Below, piece by piece: positions 1 to 11,491 of a stretch of 64,000 nt of DNA. Origin of the DNA: Microbacterium schleiferi (GTDB taxonomy: Bacteria > Actinomycetota > Actinomycetes > Actinomycetales > Microbacteriaceae). The notes under the pieces are model-generated. The model had not been told where the DNA came from. It saw only the letters and a list, made by a program, of their open reading frames with translations, and did not search any database. Numbering within the stretch: the first letter of the stretch is position 1; each line of letters starts with the position of its first letter. The stretch spans positions 293,880 to 357,879 of the forward strand of contig NZ_JAJGNI010000003.1 of NCBI RefSeq assembly GCF_020781975.1, read 5' to 3'. A program made the translations under genes and the position numbers.

Positions 1-744
<744 letters not shown>

Positions 745-745
<1 letters not shown>

Positions 746-3279
746 TGCGCGTTCCGCTGTCGTGGCTGCGTGAGTTCGTCGAGGTGCCCGCCGAGGCAAC
801 TCCCGAGGATGTCCTCGCAGCACTGGTGTCGGTCGGCTTCGAAGAAGAGGACGTTCACCGCTTCGATCTGTCGGGTGCGATCGTGGTGGGCGAGGTTCTC
901 GAGTTCGTCGAGGAGCCGCAGTCCAACGGCAAGACGATCCGGTGGTGCCAGGTGCGCGTTGCAGACGGAGAGGGCACGGATGACGCGCCAGCCGTCCGCG
1001 GCATCGTGTGCGGCGCGAGCAATTTCTTCGCCGGCGACAAGGTGGTCGTGACGCTGCCCGGAGCGGTGCTGCCGGGACCCTTCCCGATCGCCGCGCGCAA
1101 GACCTACGGACATGTCTCGGACGGCATGATCGCGTCGGCCAAGGAGCTGGGGCTCGGTCAGGACCACTCGGGGATCCTGCGTCTGGTCGAACTCGGCATC
1201 GACGCTCCCGTGGGCTCGGATGCCATCGCGCTGCTGGGGCTTGACGATGAGGCAGTCGAGATCAACGTGACCCCCGACCGCGGCTACGCGCTCTCGATCC
1301 GGGGTGTGGCGCGCGAATACTCGCACGCCACGGGGGCGGCGTTCCGCGACCCTGCGGACCGGCCCTGGGAGGACGTGGATCCCGGCGAGGGCTTCCCGAT
1401 CACCGTCGATGACCCCAACCCCATTCGTGGTCAGGTCGGAGCCTCCGAATTCGTTGTGCGTCTCGTGCGTGATGTGGACGCTTCCAAGCCCACACCACCG
1501 TGGATGATCACGCGGCTGACCCTCGCCGGCGTGCGGCCCCTCGGCATCCTCATCGACATCACCAACTATGTGATGCTCGAGCTCGGGAACCCCATCCACG
1601 GGTACGACTACGACACCCTGCGGGGCGGGATCACCGTCCGACGCGCCCGCGCCGGTGAGAAGCTCGAGACCCTCGATGGGCAGGTGCGCACCCTCGATCC
1701 CGAGGACCTCCTGATCACCGATGAATCCGGTCCGATCGGTCTTGCCGGAGTGATGGGCGGGGCCACGACAGAGATGGGGCCCGCGACGCGCACCGTGCTC
1801 GTCGAGGCGGCTCGGTTCGACCCGGTGTCGATCGCGCGGACGGCGCGCCGACACAAGCTGTCGTCGGAGGCTTCGCGCCGCTTCGAACGCGGCGTGGACC
1901 CCGCTATTGCCTTCGCGGCCGCTCGTCGGGTAGCAGACCTGATGGTGGAGCTGGCTGGCGGGACGCTTGACACGTCGTTCGGGGGCGCGCTGCGCTCGGG
2001 TCACGAACAGGCGGCGATCGAGCTGCCACGCGGCTTCGTCTCGGGTCTGATCGGCGTCGACTACACGGCCGACCAGGTCGTCGAGGCGCTCCGACTGATC
2101 GGTTGCGACATCCAGGATGCCGGCACCGACGCGGCCGCGCCCTGGCTGGTCTTCCCGCCGTCGTGGCGTCCCGACCTCACCGACCGGTGGACCCTTGCCG
2201 AAGAGGTGGCTCGCATCCATGGGCTCGATCAGGTGCCCTCCGTGCTGCCCACTCCGCCGTCGGGGCGCGGGCTCACCTCGGCCCAGCGCGCGCGCCGACG
2301 CGTCTCGAACGCGCTGGCAGCCGCCGGCTACGTCGAGACGCCGTCGTTCCCGTTCGCCACCGTCGAGAGCAATGACCTTCACGGCAGCGCCGACGGGGGC
2401 CATCTTCCGAGCATCAAGCTCGCGAACCCGCTGGACGGCCAGTTGCCCTTCCTGCGCCGTTCGCTCGTGCCGGGCCTGCTGCAGGTCGCGCACCGCAACG
2501 TGTCGCGCGGACTGGTCGATCTCGCCCTGTTCGAGACCGGGGTCGTGTTCCTCCCCGCTGCGGGCGTAGAGTACGGGACGCCGTTCGTGCCGCCGCTCGG
2601 CGTTCGCCCGGATGCCGCCACGCTCGCAGGACTTGACGCGTCGATTCCGTCGCAGCCGCGCCATGTCGCGGTGCTGCTGACCGGAGCGCGGGTGGCCAAG
2701 CAGCCCGGTCAGGGCGCCGAGGCTGCAGACCTCGCCGATGTCATCGACGCCGTTCGCACCGTCGCTTCGGCGGCGGGCGTCGACGTGACGATCGTCCAGA
2801 CGCGGCGCGCTGCGCTGCATCCGGGGCGCGCGGGCGACGTTCGTGTCGGTGATGTCACCGTCGGCTATGTCGGCGAGCTCCTGCCCGCCGTGGCAGCAGA
2901 CGCCGACCTGCCCGGCCGCGTCATCGTTGCCGAGCTGGACCTGGATCTCATGATCTCTCTCGCGGGGGAGCGGGTTGTCGCGGCGTCCCTGTCTGGGTTC
3001 CCGGCTGCGACGCAGGATGTCTCGCTCGTCGTGTCGGAGGCGGTTCCCGCGGCCGAGGTCGAGGCGGCGCTCGTCTCGGGCGCCGGTGACCTGCTCGAGG
3101 CAGTGCGTCTGGTTGACGACTACCGCGGGCCGGGTGTTGATCCGGGCACGAAGAGTCTGACCTACGCGCTGCGCTTCCGGGCCCCCGACCGTACTCTGAC
3201 GGCGGCGGAGGCCACCGAGGCGAAACTGGCAGGTGTCGCTGCTGCTGCCGAGCGGTTCGGGGCGCGCATCCGGGAGTAA
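745..3279 (+). CDS. pheT: Phenylalanine--tRNA ligase beta subunit
   Basis: This 844-residue protein is the usual length for the bacterial beta chain, which carries tRNA-binding and editing functions. The order is canonical: an EMAP-like tRNA-binding domain near residues 40-150, the B3/B4 editing core around 200-390, a B5 domain, a degenerate synthetase core, and a C-terminal ferredoxin-fold anticodon-binding domain. I chose ATG 745 because it forms TGATG with the pheS stop. A GTG at 742 would add one residue. M. tuberculosis has the same pair just upstream of argC (Rv1649-Rv1650). Confidence 0.97.
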
Positions 3280-3409
3280 GACGCATCGGTCGTCGTGATC
3301 GCGGCGCCGGTTCCTGCACTAACGGGGACCGCCCGCTACGCTGGCGAAGGGTCCGGGCGCAGAGGCCGGCCCCTCGCCGCGACCACACGACCCGATAGGA
3401 GCCGCGCCG

Positions 3410-6310
3410 ATGTCGTCGTTCCTCTACCGCGTGGGCCGATTCGCGGCCCGTCGTCGGTGGACGGTCATCGTCATCTGGATCGCCGTGGTCGTCGGTGCTT
3501 CGGCGCTGGCCGGTGTTCTCGGCAACCACCTGCAGTCGAGCTTCACCGTGCCGGGCACCCAGGCGCAGTCGGCGCTGGACGCCCTGGAGCAGCGCTTCCC
3601 GCAGATCAGTGGTGCCAGCGCCAAGGTCGTCGCCGCCGCGCCGTCGGGGGACCAGATCTCCACGAGCGAGGAGCTGATCTCCACCGCTTGCGAGAACATC
3701 GCCGCCCTCGCTGATGTCGTTGCTGTCACGTGCCCGTACCCGATGGCCGAGAGCGGCTCGACGGCGGCATCCGATGGGGCGTCCTCGCAGATCTCCGCGA
3801 ACGGTGACATGGCCTTCATCGCCATTCAGCTCTCGGTGGCCGCCACCGACATTCCCGACTCGCTCGTGGCCTCAGTCGGGCAGGCCACCGCGCCGCTGTC
3901 GGATGCCGGACTGACCGTTGCCGTGTCGGGACTGGCCGCGAGTTCATCGTCGGGGGTCGACTGGACGGAGCTTGCCGGGATGGGCATCGCCTACATCGTG
4001 CTGGCCATCACGTTCGGTTCCCTCCTTGCCGCGGGGATTCCCCTGGTCACGGCCGCGCTCGGTGTCGGACTCGCAGCGAGTGCCATCACGATCGTCGGTG
4101 CCCTCGTGCCGGTCTCCTCGACGGCTCCGGTCCTCGCGACGATGCTGGGCCTTGCTGTCGGTATCGACTACGCCCTGCTGATCACATCCCGGCACCGCGA
4201 CAACCTCCGGGAGGGGATGGATCCGGCCGAGTCGGTAGCGGTGGCCATAGCAACGGCGGGCACGGCTGTCGTCTTCGCGGGGATGACGGTCATGATCGCC
4301 CTGGTAGGCCTCGGGGTGGCCGGGATCCCGTTCCTCACCGTCATGGGGCTGGGAGCTGCTGGCGCGGTGCTCACGGCGCTGTTGGTGGCTGTCACTCTGC
4401 TTCCGGCGATCCTCTCGCTCCTCGGCCGCCGACTCATCCCACGGGGTCGGGCCGTTCGTCGGGCCGCTCGCCGCGGCGCGGAGCCGGGACACACAGCGCG
4501 CTGGGTGAAGATCGTCACTCGTCAGCCGCTGCTGACCGCGCTCGGTGTCACCGCGGTGCTCGCGGTGATCGCGATCCCGGCATCCGGACTTCGTCTGACG
4601 CTGCCCGATGCCGGATACGATCCGCCCGGATCCGAGGCGCGCGTCGCCTACGATCTGCTCGACGAGGGTTTCGGACCCGGCTTCAACGGCCCGCTGCTGG
4701 TCACCGCCGACATCTCTCGCACGCTCCAGATCGAGCAGGCTCTCACCGCGCTCCAGGATGCATTCCAGGGCGTGCCCGGGATCACCGCGGTCTCGCAGGC
4801 GTTCCCGAACGAAGCCCTCGACATGGCTGTCGTGACGATCACTCCCGACAGCTCCCCGTCATCCGATCAGACCGCTCAGCTCGTGCAGACCCTGCGCGAT
4901 CGCGCCGCGGCGTTCGAGGAGGCGAACGGCTTCACCTACGAGATCACCGGACAGACTGCCCTCGCCATCGACATCTCCGATCGCCTGGGCGCGGCGATGC
5001 TGCCGTTCGCGATCGTGGTCGTGGGGCTGAGCCTGGTGCTGCTGACGATCATGTTCCGCTCCATCGCCGTGCCGATCACCGCGACCTTCGGCTACCTCCT
5101 GACAGTGGGGGCGGGGCTCGGGATCGCCACCGTGGTCTTCGAATGGGGCTGGGGTGCATCCCTTCTGGGGGTCGGCAAGGTCGGCCCGGTGATCAGCTTC
5201 ATGCCGATCCTCGTCATGGCTGTGCTGTTCGGACTCGCGATGGACTATCACGTGTTCCTCGTCTCACGGATGCGCGAGCGGTTCGTCGACACCGGCGACG
5301 CGCACGCCGCGGTACTCCAGGGCTTCTCCGCCTCCGCGCGGGTCATCACTGCCGCCGCGCTCATCATGTTCTCCGTCTTCTTCTCGTTCGTCCCCGGGGG
5401 AAACGCGATCATCCAGCCGATCGCTCTCGCGCTCGCGGTGGGGGTGCTCATTGATGCGTTCGTGGTGCGGATGACCCTGATCCCCGCCCTCATGGCACTG
5501 CTCGGTGCGCGCGCGTGGTGGTTGCCGCGCTGGTTGGTACGGGCATTGCCGGATGCTGACATTGAGGGTGAGGCAGTGCGCCGCATGCTCGATCAGCGAA
5601 CCTGGCGCGAGGCCGATCGGGAGACGCGAGGGCGCGGCATCCATGCGCACGAGGCGACGTTCGGTGACTCGGCGCCGCTCACCGTCGATCTGCCGGAGTC
5701 CGGCGTCCTTGTGGTCCACGGCCCCGAAGCCGCAGCCGTCTGCGCAGGTCTCTCGGGCCGGATTCCCGGCATCGGCGGCGACCTTGCCGTCGGCGGTCGG
5801 CTCATCCCGTTCGAGAGAGAGCCGCTCTCTCGGGTCTCGGTCCTGGTTCCGGCGCTTCCTACGCCCACTGACGCGAGCACTCTCGTCGAACATGTGCGGC
5901 GACAGGTACGCCTGAACGGCAGCGGTGGTGATCACCGTGATCGGGTGCGCCGCGCGATCGAGCTCTGGGGGGAACTGACGGGCGGGCCGAACGTTCTCGA
6001 CGAGGTCGATGTGCCGATGTCGCGTCTTGACGAGCACCAGCGGTGGACCCTCGATGCCGCTGCCGCGCTCGCATCGACGCCCGAGGTGACGGTCCTCGAT
6101 CTGCAGCGCAGGCGAGATCAATCGGCGCTGCTTGACCGCATCCTGCGCACCGCGTCGGCCTCGACGACGCTCGTTGTCGCTGTCAGTGATCCCGTGGCCG
6201 AAGATGCACTTGCCCTGACCCCTCACGGCCGCGTCGTGAGGGTCCTCCTTGCAGACCGGTCACCTGAAGGTCGCAGCCGGCAAGACGTAAGCGACGAGGT
6301 GGTCGTATGA
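3410..6310 (+). CDS. MMPL/RND-type exporter with a degenerate ABC-ATPase-like C-terminal domain
   Basis: This 966-residue inner-membrane protein has the duplicated RND layout: TM1, an outside domain, a block of TM helices (residues ~190-345), a second outside domain and a second TM block (~530-710). Family members export lipids or hydrophobic compounds using the proton gradient. Residues ~715-966 are unusual and resemble an ABC ATPase with lost catalytic residues. A P-loop position reads GPEAAAV (no GxxGxGK). A signature-helix-like stretch (MSRLDEHQRWTLDAAAALAS) leads into VTVLDLQ, which lacks the Walker B glutamate. The stop overlaps the next start (ATGA), which encodes a YhgE/Pip protein. 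Upstream, TACGCT near 3336 may be a -10 box. A GGAG lies 11 bases before the ATG. Confidence 0.85.
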   Translation: MSSFLYRVGRFAARRRWTVIVIWIAVVVGASALAGVLGNHLQSSFTVPGTQAQSALDALEQRFPQISGASAKVVAAAPSGDQISTSEELISTACENIAALADVVAVTCPYPMAESGSTAASDGASSQISANGDMAFIAIQLSVAATDIPDSLVASVGQATAPLSDAGLTVAVSGLAASSSSGVDWTELAGMGIAYIVLAITFGSLLAAGIPLVTAALGVGLAASAITIVGALVPVSSTAPVLATMLGLAVGIDYALLITSRHRDNLREGMDPAESVAVAIATAGTAVVFAGMTVMIALVGLGVAGIPFLTVMGLGAAGAVLTALLVAVTLLPAILSLLGRRLIPRGRAVRRAARRGAEPGHTARWVKIVTRQPLLTALGVTAVLAVIAIPASGLRLTLPDAGYDPPGSEARVAYDLLDEGFGPGFNGPLLVTADISRTLQIEQALTALQDAFQGVPGITAVSQAFPNEALDMAVVTITPDSSPSSDQTAQLVQTLRDRAAAFEEANGFTYEITGQTALAIDISDRLGAAMLPFAIVVVGLSLVLLTIMFRSIAVPITATFGYLLTVGAGLGIATVVFEWGWGASLLGVGKVGPVISFMPILVMAVLFGLAMDYHVFLVSRMRERFVDTGDAHAAVLQGFSASARVITAAALIMFSVFFSFVPGGNAIIQPIALALAVGVLIDAFVVRMTLIPALMALLGARAWWLPRWLVRALPDADIEGEAVRRMLDQRTWREADRETRGRGIHAHEATFGDSAPLTVDLPESGVLVVHGPEAAAVCAGLSGRIPGIGGDLAVGGRLIPFEREPLSRVSVLVPALPTPTDASTLVEHVRRQVRLNGSGGDHRDRVRRAIELWGELTGGPNVLDEVDVPMSRLDEHQRWTLDAAAALASTPEVTVLDLQRRRDQSALLDRILRTASASTTLVVAVSDPVAEDALALTPHGRVVRVLLADRSPEGRSRQDVSDEVVV

Positions 6311-8139
6311 CCGGGCTGTCGGGGCTGTTGACCGGTGGCGGTCGGGGCAGGGCGATCGCGCTCGCGGTCTTCGCGATCCTGATACCGCTGCTGGTCATGC
6401 TGACGCTGCTGCCGCGTCAGACCCAGGAACAGGTTCCCGTGGCGATCGTGAATCTTGATGTTCCGATCGGGGACGGGGGCACGCCCGTCGCCGCGGGCAA
6501 GCTCGTCACCGAGAACCTTCTGACAGCCGACGACGCGATCGCGTGGACCCTGACGGACACCGCGACAGCCGACCAGGGGCTCGCGCAGGGCACCTATCTC
6601 GCGGTGGTGACGATCCCGGCCGACTTCTCCCAGGACGTCGCAACCCTCGGCACTGATGCGCCGACGCAGGCTTCGCTGACAGTGCAGACCAGCACTCGTC
6701 ACGGGTATCTCTCGGGCGTGCTGGCCGAAGCTCTGGCAGCGGGCCTTCCGCGCGGAGTGGAAGCTCAGCTCACGTCGGGGTATGTGTCAGGCACGCTGGC
6801 GGCCTTCACTGAGTTGCACACCGGAATCGGGCAGGCAGCCGACGGCGCGAGCGAACTCGCGAGCGGCATCGGGGACGCCGCGGGGGGAGCGGCAGTGCTC
6901 GCAGAGGGGCAGCGGGAGCTGGTCGCGGGGCTCGAGGGGATTGGAACGGTGCTTCGCGCCCTCCCGACAGGGGTCCGCGACCTGGGTGCGCTGAGCGCCG
7001 CAGCCGGGTCGGATGCCGCGGCTCTCGCGGGGTCGCTGGCCGGCGCTGCGATCGACGCCGAGGCGCTCTCGCTCGCGCAGGATCTCGGCGTCGCCGATCT
7101 CGACGCCCTCGCTGCGGTGATCTCCGCGGACCCGACCGTGCCAGCCGGCGACCTGCTCGATGACATCCTGGCCCTCCGCAGTGGGGCCGCCGCGATTGCA
7201 TCGGACCTTCAGAATCAGGCCGGCGCTCTTGCCGGCGACGCCGTGGATGCCGCCGAACTCGCCGTCGGCGCCGACGCCGTGGCCGACCTCGCGGGGCCGG
7301 CGGCGTCAGCGCTCACCCAACTCGCGGCGGCTCAGCAGGAGGCGGTGTCCGGTGCGTCTGATCTCGCGGCCGGCGCTGCAGACCTTGCCAGCGGGCTCGA
7401 TACCGCGGCCGGCGCCGCTGGTGAACTCGCGAGCGGCCTGGGTGAGGCGGCATCCAGCATCCCGAGTTATTCGAGTGCCCAGCAGCAGAGCATCGCGGCA
7501 ACCGTCGCCTCGCCGATCGGCGTCACCACCACCAGCATCGGTGGCCCGGATTCCGCTCTGGCCGCGGCGGTGGCAGCGCTGGCGCCGGTGTCGCTGTGGC
7601 TGGGGGCGCTCGCCACCTTCCTCGTCGTTTCTCCCTTTGCGCGGGCGTCGCTCGTGACCCCGGCAACGTCCGCGCACATCGCCGCTGACGCTGCACTGGT
7701 TGCGATGGGAATCGCCGTTGTGCAGTCGGTGCTCGTGTGGCTGGGGGTTGCCGTCCTCGGTGTCGTCCCCGATCGGATCGCCGTCGCCTACGGGCTGACC
7801 CTTGCCGCCGCGGTGTCGTTCACGCTGTTCCACCAGGCACTCACCGCCCTGTTCGGTCGAGCAGGTCTCATCGTGTCGGTGCTCGCACTGGGTCTCCAGC
7901 TGGTGGCCGCAGGCACCCTTCAACCGGTTACCGAGGGTTCGCTGGCTGCCACGCCGTTCTCGATCCTGCCGTTGAGCGTTGCCCTGCAGGGCGCCGACGC
8001 TCTGGTGGGCGGGTCGCTACACGAAGTGCTCGGGGCTGCAGTCGGACTTCTGCTGTGGGCTGCGGTCGCCTTCGCTGGCACGGTCATCGGGGTGCGCCGC
8101 GCGCGCTCACGTGCCGTGAGCGCCCTGCTTCCGGCGTGA
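6307..8139 (+). CDS. YhgE/Pip-family membrane protein
   Basis: This 610-residue protein has one N-terminal TM helix (~15-37), a long extracytoplasmic region rich in Ala/Gly/Ser heptad-like repeats (for example [16 protein letters not shown]), and about six TM helices in the last ~190 residues. That is the YhgE/Pip arrangement, related to ABC-2 type permeases. The start ATG overlaps the stop of the MMPL gene, so the two are made together. The ABC-like tail of the upstream protein could be a fossil ATP-binding partner of this permease (inference). Substrate unknown. Confidence 0.85.
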   Translation: MTGLSGLLTGGGRGRAIALAVFAILIPLLVMLTLLPRQTQEQVPVAIVNLDVPIGDGGTPVAAGKLVTENLLTADDAIAWTLTDTATADQGLAQGTYLAVVTIPADFSQDVATLGTDAPTQASLTVQTSTRHGYLSGVLAEALAAGLPRGVEAQLTSGYVSGTLAAFTELHTGIGQAADGASELASGIGDAAGGAAVLAEGQRELVAGLEGIGTVLRALPTGVRDLGALSAAAGSDAAALAGSLAGAAIDAEALSLAQDLGVADLDALAAVISADPTVPAGDLLDDILALRSGAAAIASDLQNQAGALAGDAVDAAELAVGADAVADLAGPAASALTQLAAAQQEAVSGASDLAAGAADLASGLDTAAGAAGELASGLGEAASSIPSYSSAQQQSIAATVASPIGVTTTSIGGPDSALAAAVAALAPVSLWLGALATFLVVSPFARASLVTPATSAHIAADAALVAMGIAVVQSVLVWLGVAVLGVVPDRIAVAYGLTLAAAVSFTLFHQALTALFGRAGLIVSVLALGLQLVAAGTLQPVTEGSLAATPFSILPLSVALQGADALVGGSLHEVLGAAVGLLLWAAVAFAGTVIGVRRARSRAVSALLPA

Positions 8140-8153
8140 GCTCGCGCGTCGAT

Positions 8154-8183
8154 TTGCGGCGTCGAGGCCTAGATCGGTACTCT
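8154..8183 (+). promoter_or_regulatory. Probable promoter of the arg leader/argC operon
   Basis: TTGCGG (8154-8159), an 18-base spacer and TACTCT (8178-8183). The -10 ends six bases before the ATG at 8190, the spacing expected when transcription starts at the first base of a leaderless start codon. Confidence 0.5.
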
Positions 8184-8189
8184 CGCGAC

Positions 8190-8273
8190 ATGCTTCCGGC
8201 ACCGCACGACCTCGTTGCTTTCGCGACGACGGTTCGCGTGCTGCGCCGACGTCTGGGCGGTCGCCGACTCTAG
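8190..8273 (+). CDS. Putative arginine-rich leader peptide of the arg operon
   Basis: A 27-codon reading frame lies between the YhgE gene and argC. It has no Shine-Dalgarno, but a -10 hexamer ends six bases upstream, which fits a leaderless message. Six of its residues are arginine, clustered at the end ([12 protein letters not shown]), immediately before a TAG stop. An Arg codon run in a short frame just ahead of the arginine biosynthetic operon is the design of a ribosome-mediated attenuator. The frame is too short to prove by coding statistics; the evidence is position, composition and the associated RNA stems. Confidence 0.55.
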   Translation: MLPAPHDLVAFATTVRVLRRRLGGRRL

Positions 8274-8360
8274 GCGACCCCGCTGCGCTGTCGCGCGCGG
8301 CGGTGTCGCCACCTCCGGCTCTGTGCTTTCGATGCACGACGAACCCAGACAATAAGGTGG
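8259..8360 (+). promoter_or_regulatory. Putative ribosome-mediated attenuator of argC translation
   Basis: Three competing pairings are visible. GGTCGCC (8259-8265, inside the last Arg codons of the leader peptide) can pair with GGCGACC (8273-8279). GGCGAC (8273-8278) can instead pair with GTCGCC (8305-8310). CCACCT (8309-8314) is the exact complement of the argC Shine-Dalgarno AGGTGG (8355-8360). A ribosome stalled on the RRR codons would mask 8259-8265, let 8273 pair with 8305, occlude part of CCACCT and free the ribosome binding site. Normal termination would allow the first stem and leave CCACCT free to block it. The pairings are seen; the mechanism is inferred. No U-run terminator is present, so control would be translational. 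Confidence 0.5.
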
Positions 8361-8365
8361 AATCC

Positions 8366-9409
8366 ATGACCTACTCGGTCGCCGTCTCTGGCGCCTCCGG
8401 ATATGCCGGCGGCGAGATCCTGCGGCTCCTAGCCCAGCATCCTGATGTCGATATCCGCACCGTCACCGCCCACTCCAACGCCGGGCAGCCCCTCATCGAG
8501 CACCAGCCGCATCTGCGCTCGCTCTCGCATCTGACGTTGCAAGACACCACTCCCGAGACCCTTGCCGGCCACGACATCGTGGTTCTCGCATTACCGCACG
8601 GACAGTCAGCGCAATACACGGATGCCCTCGGAGATGTGCCCCTCGTGATCGACGCCGGCGCCGATCACCGGTTGCGCGATGCGGCAGCGTGGGAGCAGTT
8701 CTACGGCGGGGCGCACCCTGAGCCCTGGGTCTACGGCGTTCCCGAGCTGCCCGTCGCGAGCGGGAAGATCCGTGACACCCTCGCGGGCGCGACTCGCATC
8801 GCCGCACCCGGCTGCAACGCCTCGACGGTGAGTTTGTCGCTCGCGCCGGGGGTGGCTGCCGGCGTGATCGATCCGAGCGACATCGTCAGCGTGCTCGCCG
8901 TCGGCCCGTCGGGGGCAGGGAAGAGCCTCAAACCGCACCTGCTGGCAAGCGAAGTGCTCGGCAGCGCGAACCCGTATGCGGTCGGCGGCACACACCGGCA
9001 CATCCCCGAGATCCGTCAGGCGCTGCAGGATGCCGGAGGGACCGACGTCCGGATCTCCTTCACGCCCGTCATCGTCCCGATGGCCCGCGGAATCCTTGCG
9101 ACTTCCACCGCGCCGATTGCTCCGGGCGCCACGGATGCCGACATCCGCGCGGCCTGGGAGCTGGCGTACGCCGACGAGCCGTTCGTCCAGCTGCTGCCGG
9201 AGGGACAGGTCCCTCGCACGGCCGACGTGGTCGGGGCCAACACTGCGCTCCTCGGGCTCGCGATCGACCGGGCCGCAGGCCGGGTCGTCGTCGTCGCCGC
9301 TGTCGACAACCTCGTCAAGGGCACGGCCGGTGCCGCGGTCCAATCCATGAACATCGCGCTCGGCCTTCCCGAGGGCCGCGCCCTCACTACGAACGGAGTG
9401 GCACCGTGA
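8366..9409 (+). CDS. argC: N-acetyl-gamma-glutamyl-phosphate reductase
   Basis: This 347-residue NADPH enzyme reduces N-acetylglutamyl phosphate to the semialdehyde, the third step of arginine synthesis. The nucleotide-binding [10 protein letters not shown] motif is at residues 8-17 and the catalytic cysteine sits in AAPGC (Cys150). ATG 8366 is preferred over an in-frame upstream start because AGGTGG lies five bases before it and similarity begins at MTYSVAVSG. It is the first structural gene of argCJBDF, and its stop overlaps the argJ GTG. Confidence 0.97.
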   Translation: MTYSVAVSGASGYAGGEILRLLAQHPDVDIRTVTAHSNAGQPLIEHQPHLRSLSHLTLQDTTPETLAGHDIVVLALPHGQSAQYTDALGDVPLVIDAGADHRLRDAAAWEQFYGGAHPEPWVYGVPELPVASGKIRDTLAGATRIAAPGCNASTVSLSLAPGVAAGVIDPSDIVSVLAVGPSGAGKSLKPHLLASEVLGSANPYAVGGTHRHIPEIRQALQDAGGTDVRISFTPVIVPMARGILATSTAPIAPGATDADIRAAWELAYADEPFVQLLPEGQVPRTADVVGANTALLGLAIDRAAGRVVVVAAVDNLVKGTAGAAVQSMNIALGLPEGRALTTNGVAP

Positions 9410-10563
9410 CCGTCACCGCGCCCGCAGGGTTCGAGGCGGCAGGAGTTGCCGCCGGACTCAAGTCGACCGGAAAGCCGGATGTCGCCGTGGTGGTCAACCG
9501 CGGGCCGCTCACCGTCGGCGCTGCCGTCTTCACGAGCAACCGCGCCAAGGCAAACCCGATTCTCTGGTCCGAACAGGCCATCCAGGACGGCGTCGTCGAA
9601 GCCATCGTGCTCAACTCCGGCGGCGCGAACTGTTTCACGGGTTCGTTCGGGTTTCTGACGACCCACCTGACCGCGGAGCGCGCCGCCGAGCTGCTCGGAG
9701 TGAGCGCCGGCGACATCCAGGTCTGTTCCACCGGCCTCATCGGAACCGGCGATCAGGTCTTCCGCGACAAGGTCCTCGTGGGAACCGAAGCCGCGATCGG
9801 TGCCCTGTCGCCGGATGGCGGCGAGGATGCTGCCCGAGCGATCATGACCACCGACTCCCGCCCGAAGACCACCACCATCACCGTTGACGGCTGGACGATC
9901 GGCGGAATGGCCAAGGGCGCCGGAATGCTCGCGCCCGGGCTCGCGACGATGCTCGTCGTTCTCACCACCGATGCCGTCCTGAGCGCGGCAGAAGCCGACG
10001 GCCACCTGCGTGCTGCGACGCGCGTGAGCTTTGACCGCCTCGACTCCGACGGGTGCATGTCCACGAACGACCAGGTGACCTTGATGGTCAGCGGTGCGAG
10101 CGGCGTCACGCCCGAGCCGGGTGCCTTCCGCACCGCGCTCATCGCGGTCTGCACCGACCTCGCGACCCAGCTGCAGTCAGACGCCGAGGGGGCCAGCCAC
10201 GACATCACGATCGAGGTGATCCACGCGGCATCCGAAGACGACGCCGTCGAGGTGGGACGCTCGGTTGCGCGCAACAACCTCTTCAAGGCGGCGATCTTCG
10301 GCAACGACCCGAACTGGGGGCGCGTGCTCGCGGCGATCGGGACGACGGATGCCGCATTCGACCCCTATGCCGTGGATGTCACGATGAACGGTGTCCGCGT
10401 GTGCTCCGACGGCGGTCCCGACCAGCCCCGCGAACTCGTGGATCTCACCCCTCGGGCAACGAGCGTCGTCATCGACCTCAAGGTGGGCGATGCCTCGGCC
10501 ACCATCTACACCAACGACCTCACCCACGACTACGTTCACGAGAACAGCGCCTACTCGTCATGA
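9406..10563 (+). CDS. argJ: Bifunctional glutamate N-acetyltransferase / amino-acid acetyltransferase
   Basis: This 385-residue ArgJ transfers acetyl from N-acetylornithine to glutamate, making the pathway cyclic. It is made as a precursor that cleaves itself before a threonine: the motif [16 protein letters not shown] is present with the expected Thr181 in ATML. The GTG start overlaps the argC stop (GTGA) and the stop overlaps argB (ATGA). No separate argA or argE is visible in the window, as expected when ArgJ recycles acetate. Confidence 0.97.
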   Translation: MTVTAPAGFEAAGVAAGLKSTGKPDVAVVVNRGPLTVGAAVFTSNRAKANPILWSEQAIQDGVVEAIVLNSGGANCFTGSFGFLTTHLTAERAAELLGVSAGDIQVCSTGLIGTGDQVFRDKVLVGTEAAIGALSPDGGEDAARAIMTTDSRPKTTTITVDGWTIGGMAKGAGMLAPGLATMLVVLTTDAVLSAAEADGHLRAATRVSFDRLDSDGCMSTNDQVTLMVSGASGVTPEPGAFRTALIAVCTDLATQLQSDAEGASHDITIEVIHAASEDDAVEVGRSVARNNLFKAAIFGNDPNWGRVLAAIGTTDAAFDPYAVDVTMNGVRVCSDGGPDQPRELVDLTPRATSVVIDLKVGDASATIYTNDLTHDYVHENSAYSS

Positions 10564-11459
10564 CTGACCTGCAAGAGACCACGCCCGACGAGGCTGCCGA
10601 GAAGGCAGCCGTGCTGATCGAGTCGCTGCCGTGGCTCAAGCGCTTCCGCGACCAGATCGTGGTCGTCAAATACGGCGGCAATGCGATGGTGTCCGAAGAA
10701 CTGCAGCGCACGGTCGCCGAAGACATCGCGTACCTGCGTTACGTCGGCGTCAAGCCCGTGGTGGTCCACGGGGGAGGCCCGCAGATCTCCCGCATGCTGG
10801 AGCGCCTCGACATCCCGAGCGAGTTCCAGGGCGGATACCGCGTCACGAACACCGAGGCGATCTCGGTCGTGCGCATGGTCCTCACCGGCCACATCAACCC
10901 GCAGCTCGTATCGAAGATCAATGCGCACGGCCCGTTCGCCGCCGGCCTCTCGGGTGAGGACGCCGGGCTGTTCGGCGGCCGCCGCCGCGGGGTTGTCGTC
11001 AACGGTGAAGAGGTCGACCTCGGGTCGGTCGGGGATGTCGTTCACGTGAACCCGACGGCGGTCCTCGACCACCTCGCGGCGGGCCGCATCCCCGTCGTGT
11101 CCTCGATCGCGCCCGACCTGGATCGTCCGGGACACACCTTGAATGTCAACGCCGACGCGGCGGCGGCGGCGCTCGCGGTGTCGCTGAATGCCGCCAAGCT
11201 CGTCATCCTCACCGACGTCCCCGGACTGTACGCGGACTGGCCGAATCGTGACTCGCTGGTCTCTCACCTGACCTCGACGGAGCTGCGAACGATGCTGCCG
11301 ACGCTGGAGTCGGGAATGGTCCCCAAGATGCAGGCGTGTCTGGACGCCGTCGACGGGGGAGTCGACACGGCGGCGATCATCGACGGGCGCGTGCCGCACT
11401 CGCTCCTGATCGAGGTCTTCACGAGTAAGGGCATCGGAACCGAAGTGGTGAGCGCATGA
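10560..11459 (+). CDS. argB: Acetylglutamate kinase
   Basis: This 299-residue amino-acid kinase phosphorylates N-acetylglutamate, usually the arginine-feedback-inhibited step. The phosphate-binding lysine/glycine motif VVKYGGNAM, the substrate loop VVHGGGPQI and the C-terminal VPKMQAC region are all present. The N-terminal helix typical of arginine-sensitive enzymes (residues ~1-25) is retained. ATG 10560 overlaps the argJ stop; longer upstream extensions in this frame only run through argJ. Confidence 0.97.
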   Translation: MTDLQETTPDEAAEKAAVLIESLPWLKRFRDQIVVVKYGGNAMVSEELQRTVAEDIAYLRYVGVKPVVVHGGGPQISRMLERLDIPSEFQGGYRVTNTEAISVVRMVLTGHINPQLVSKINAHGPFAAGLSGEDAGLFGGRRRGVVVNGEEVDLGSVGDVVHVNPTAVLDHLAAGRIPVVSSIAPDLDRPGHTLNVNADAAAAALAVSLNAAKLVILTDVPGLYADWPNRDSLVSHLTSTELRTMLPTLESGMVPKMQACLDAVDGGVDTAAIIDGRVPHSLLIEVFTSKGIGTEVVSA

Positions 11460-11491
11460 GTGCAGTACTCCCCGAGACGAAAAGAGGCGCA

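Noticed and set aside
8303..8365. In-frame N-terminal extension of argC
   Set aside because: The extra residues do not fit the ArgC family and would start inside the proposed regulatory stem; AGGTGG marks ATG 8366.
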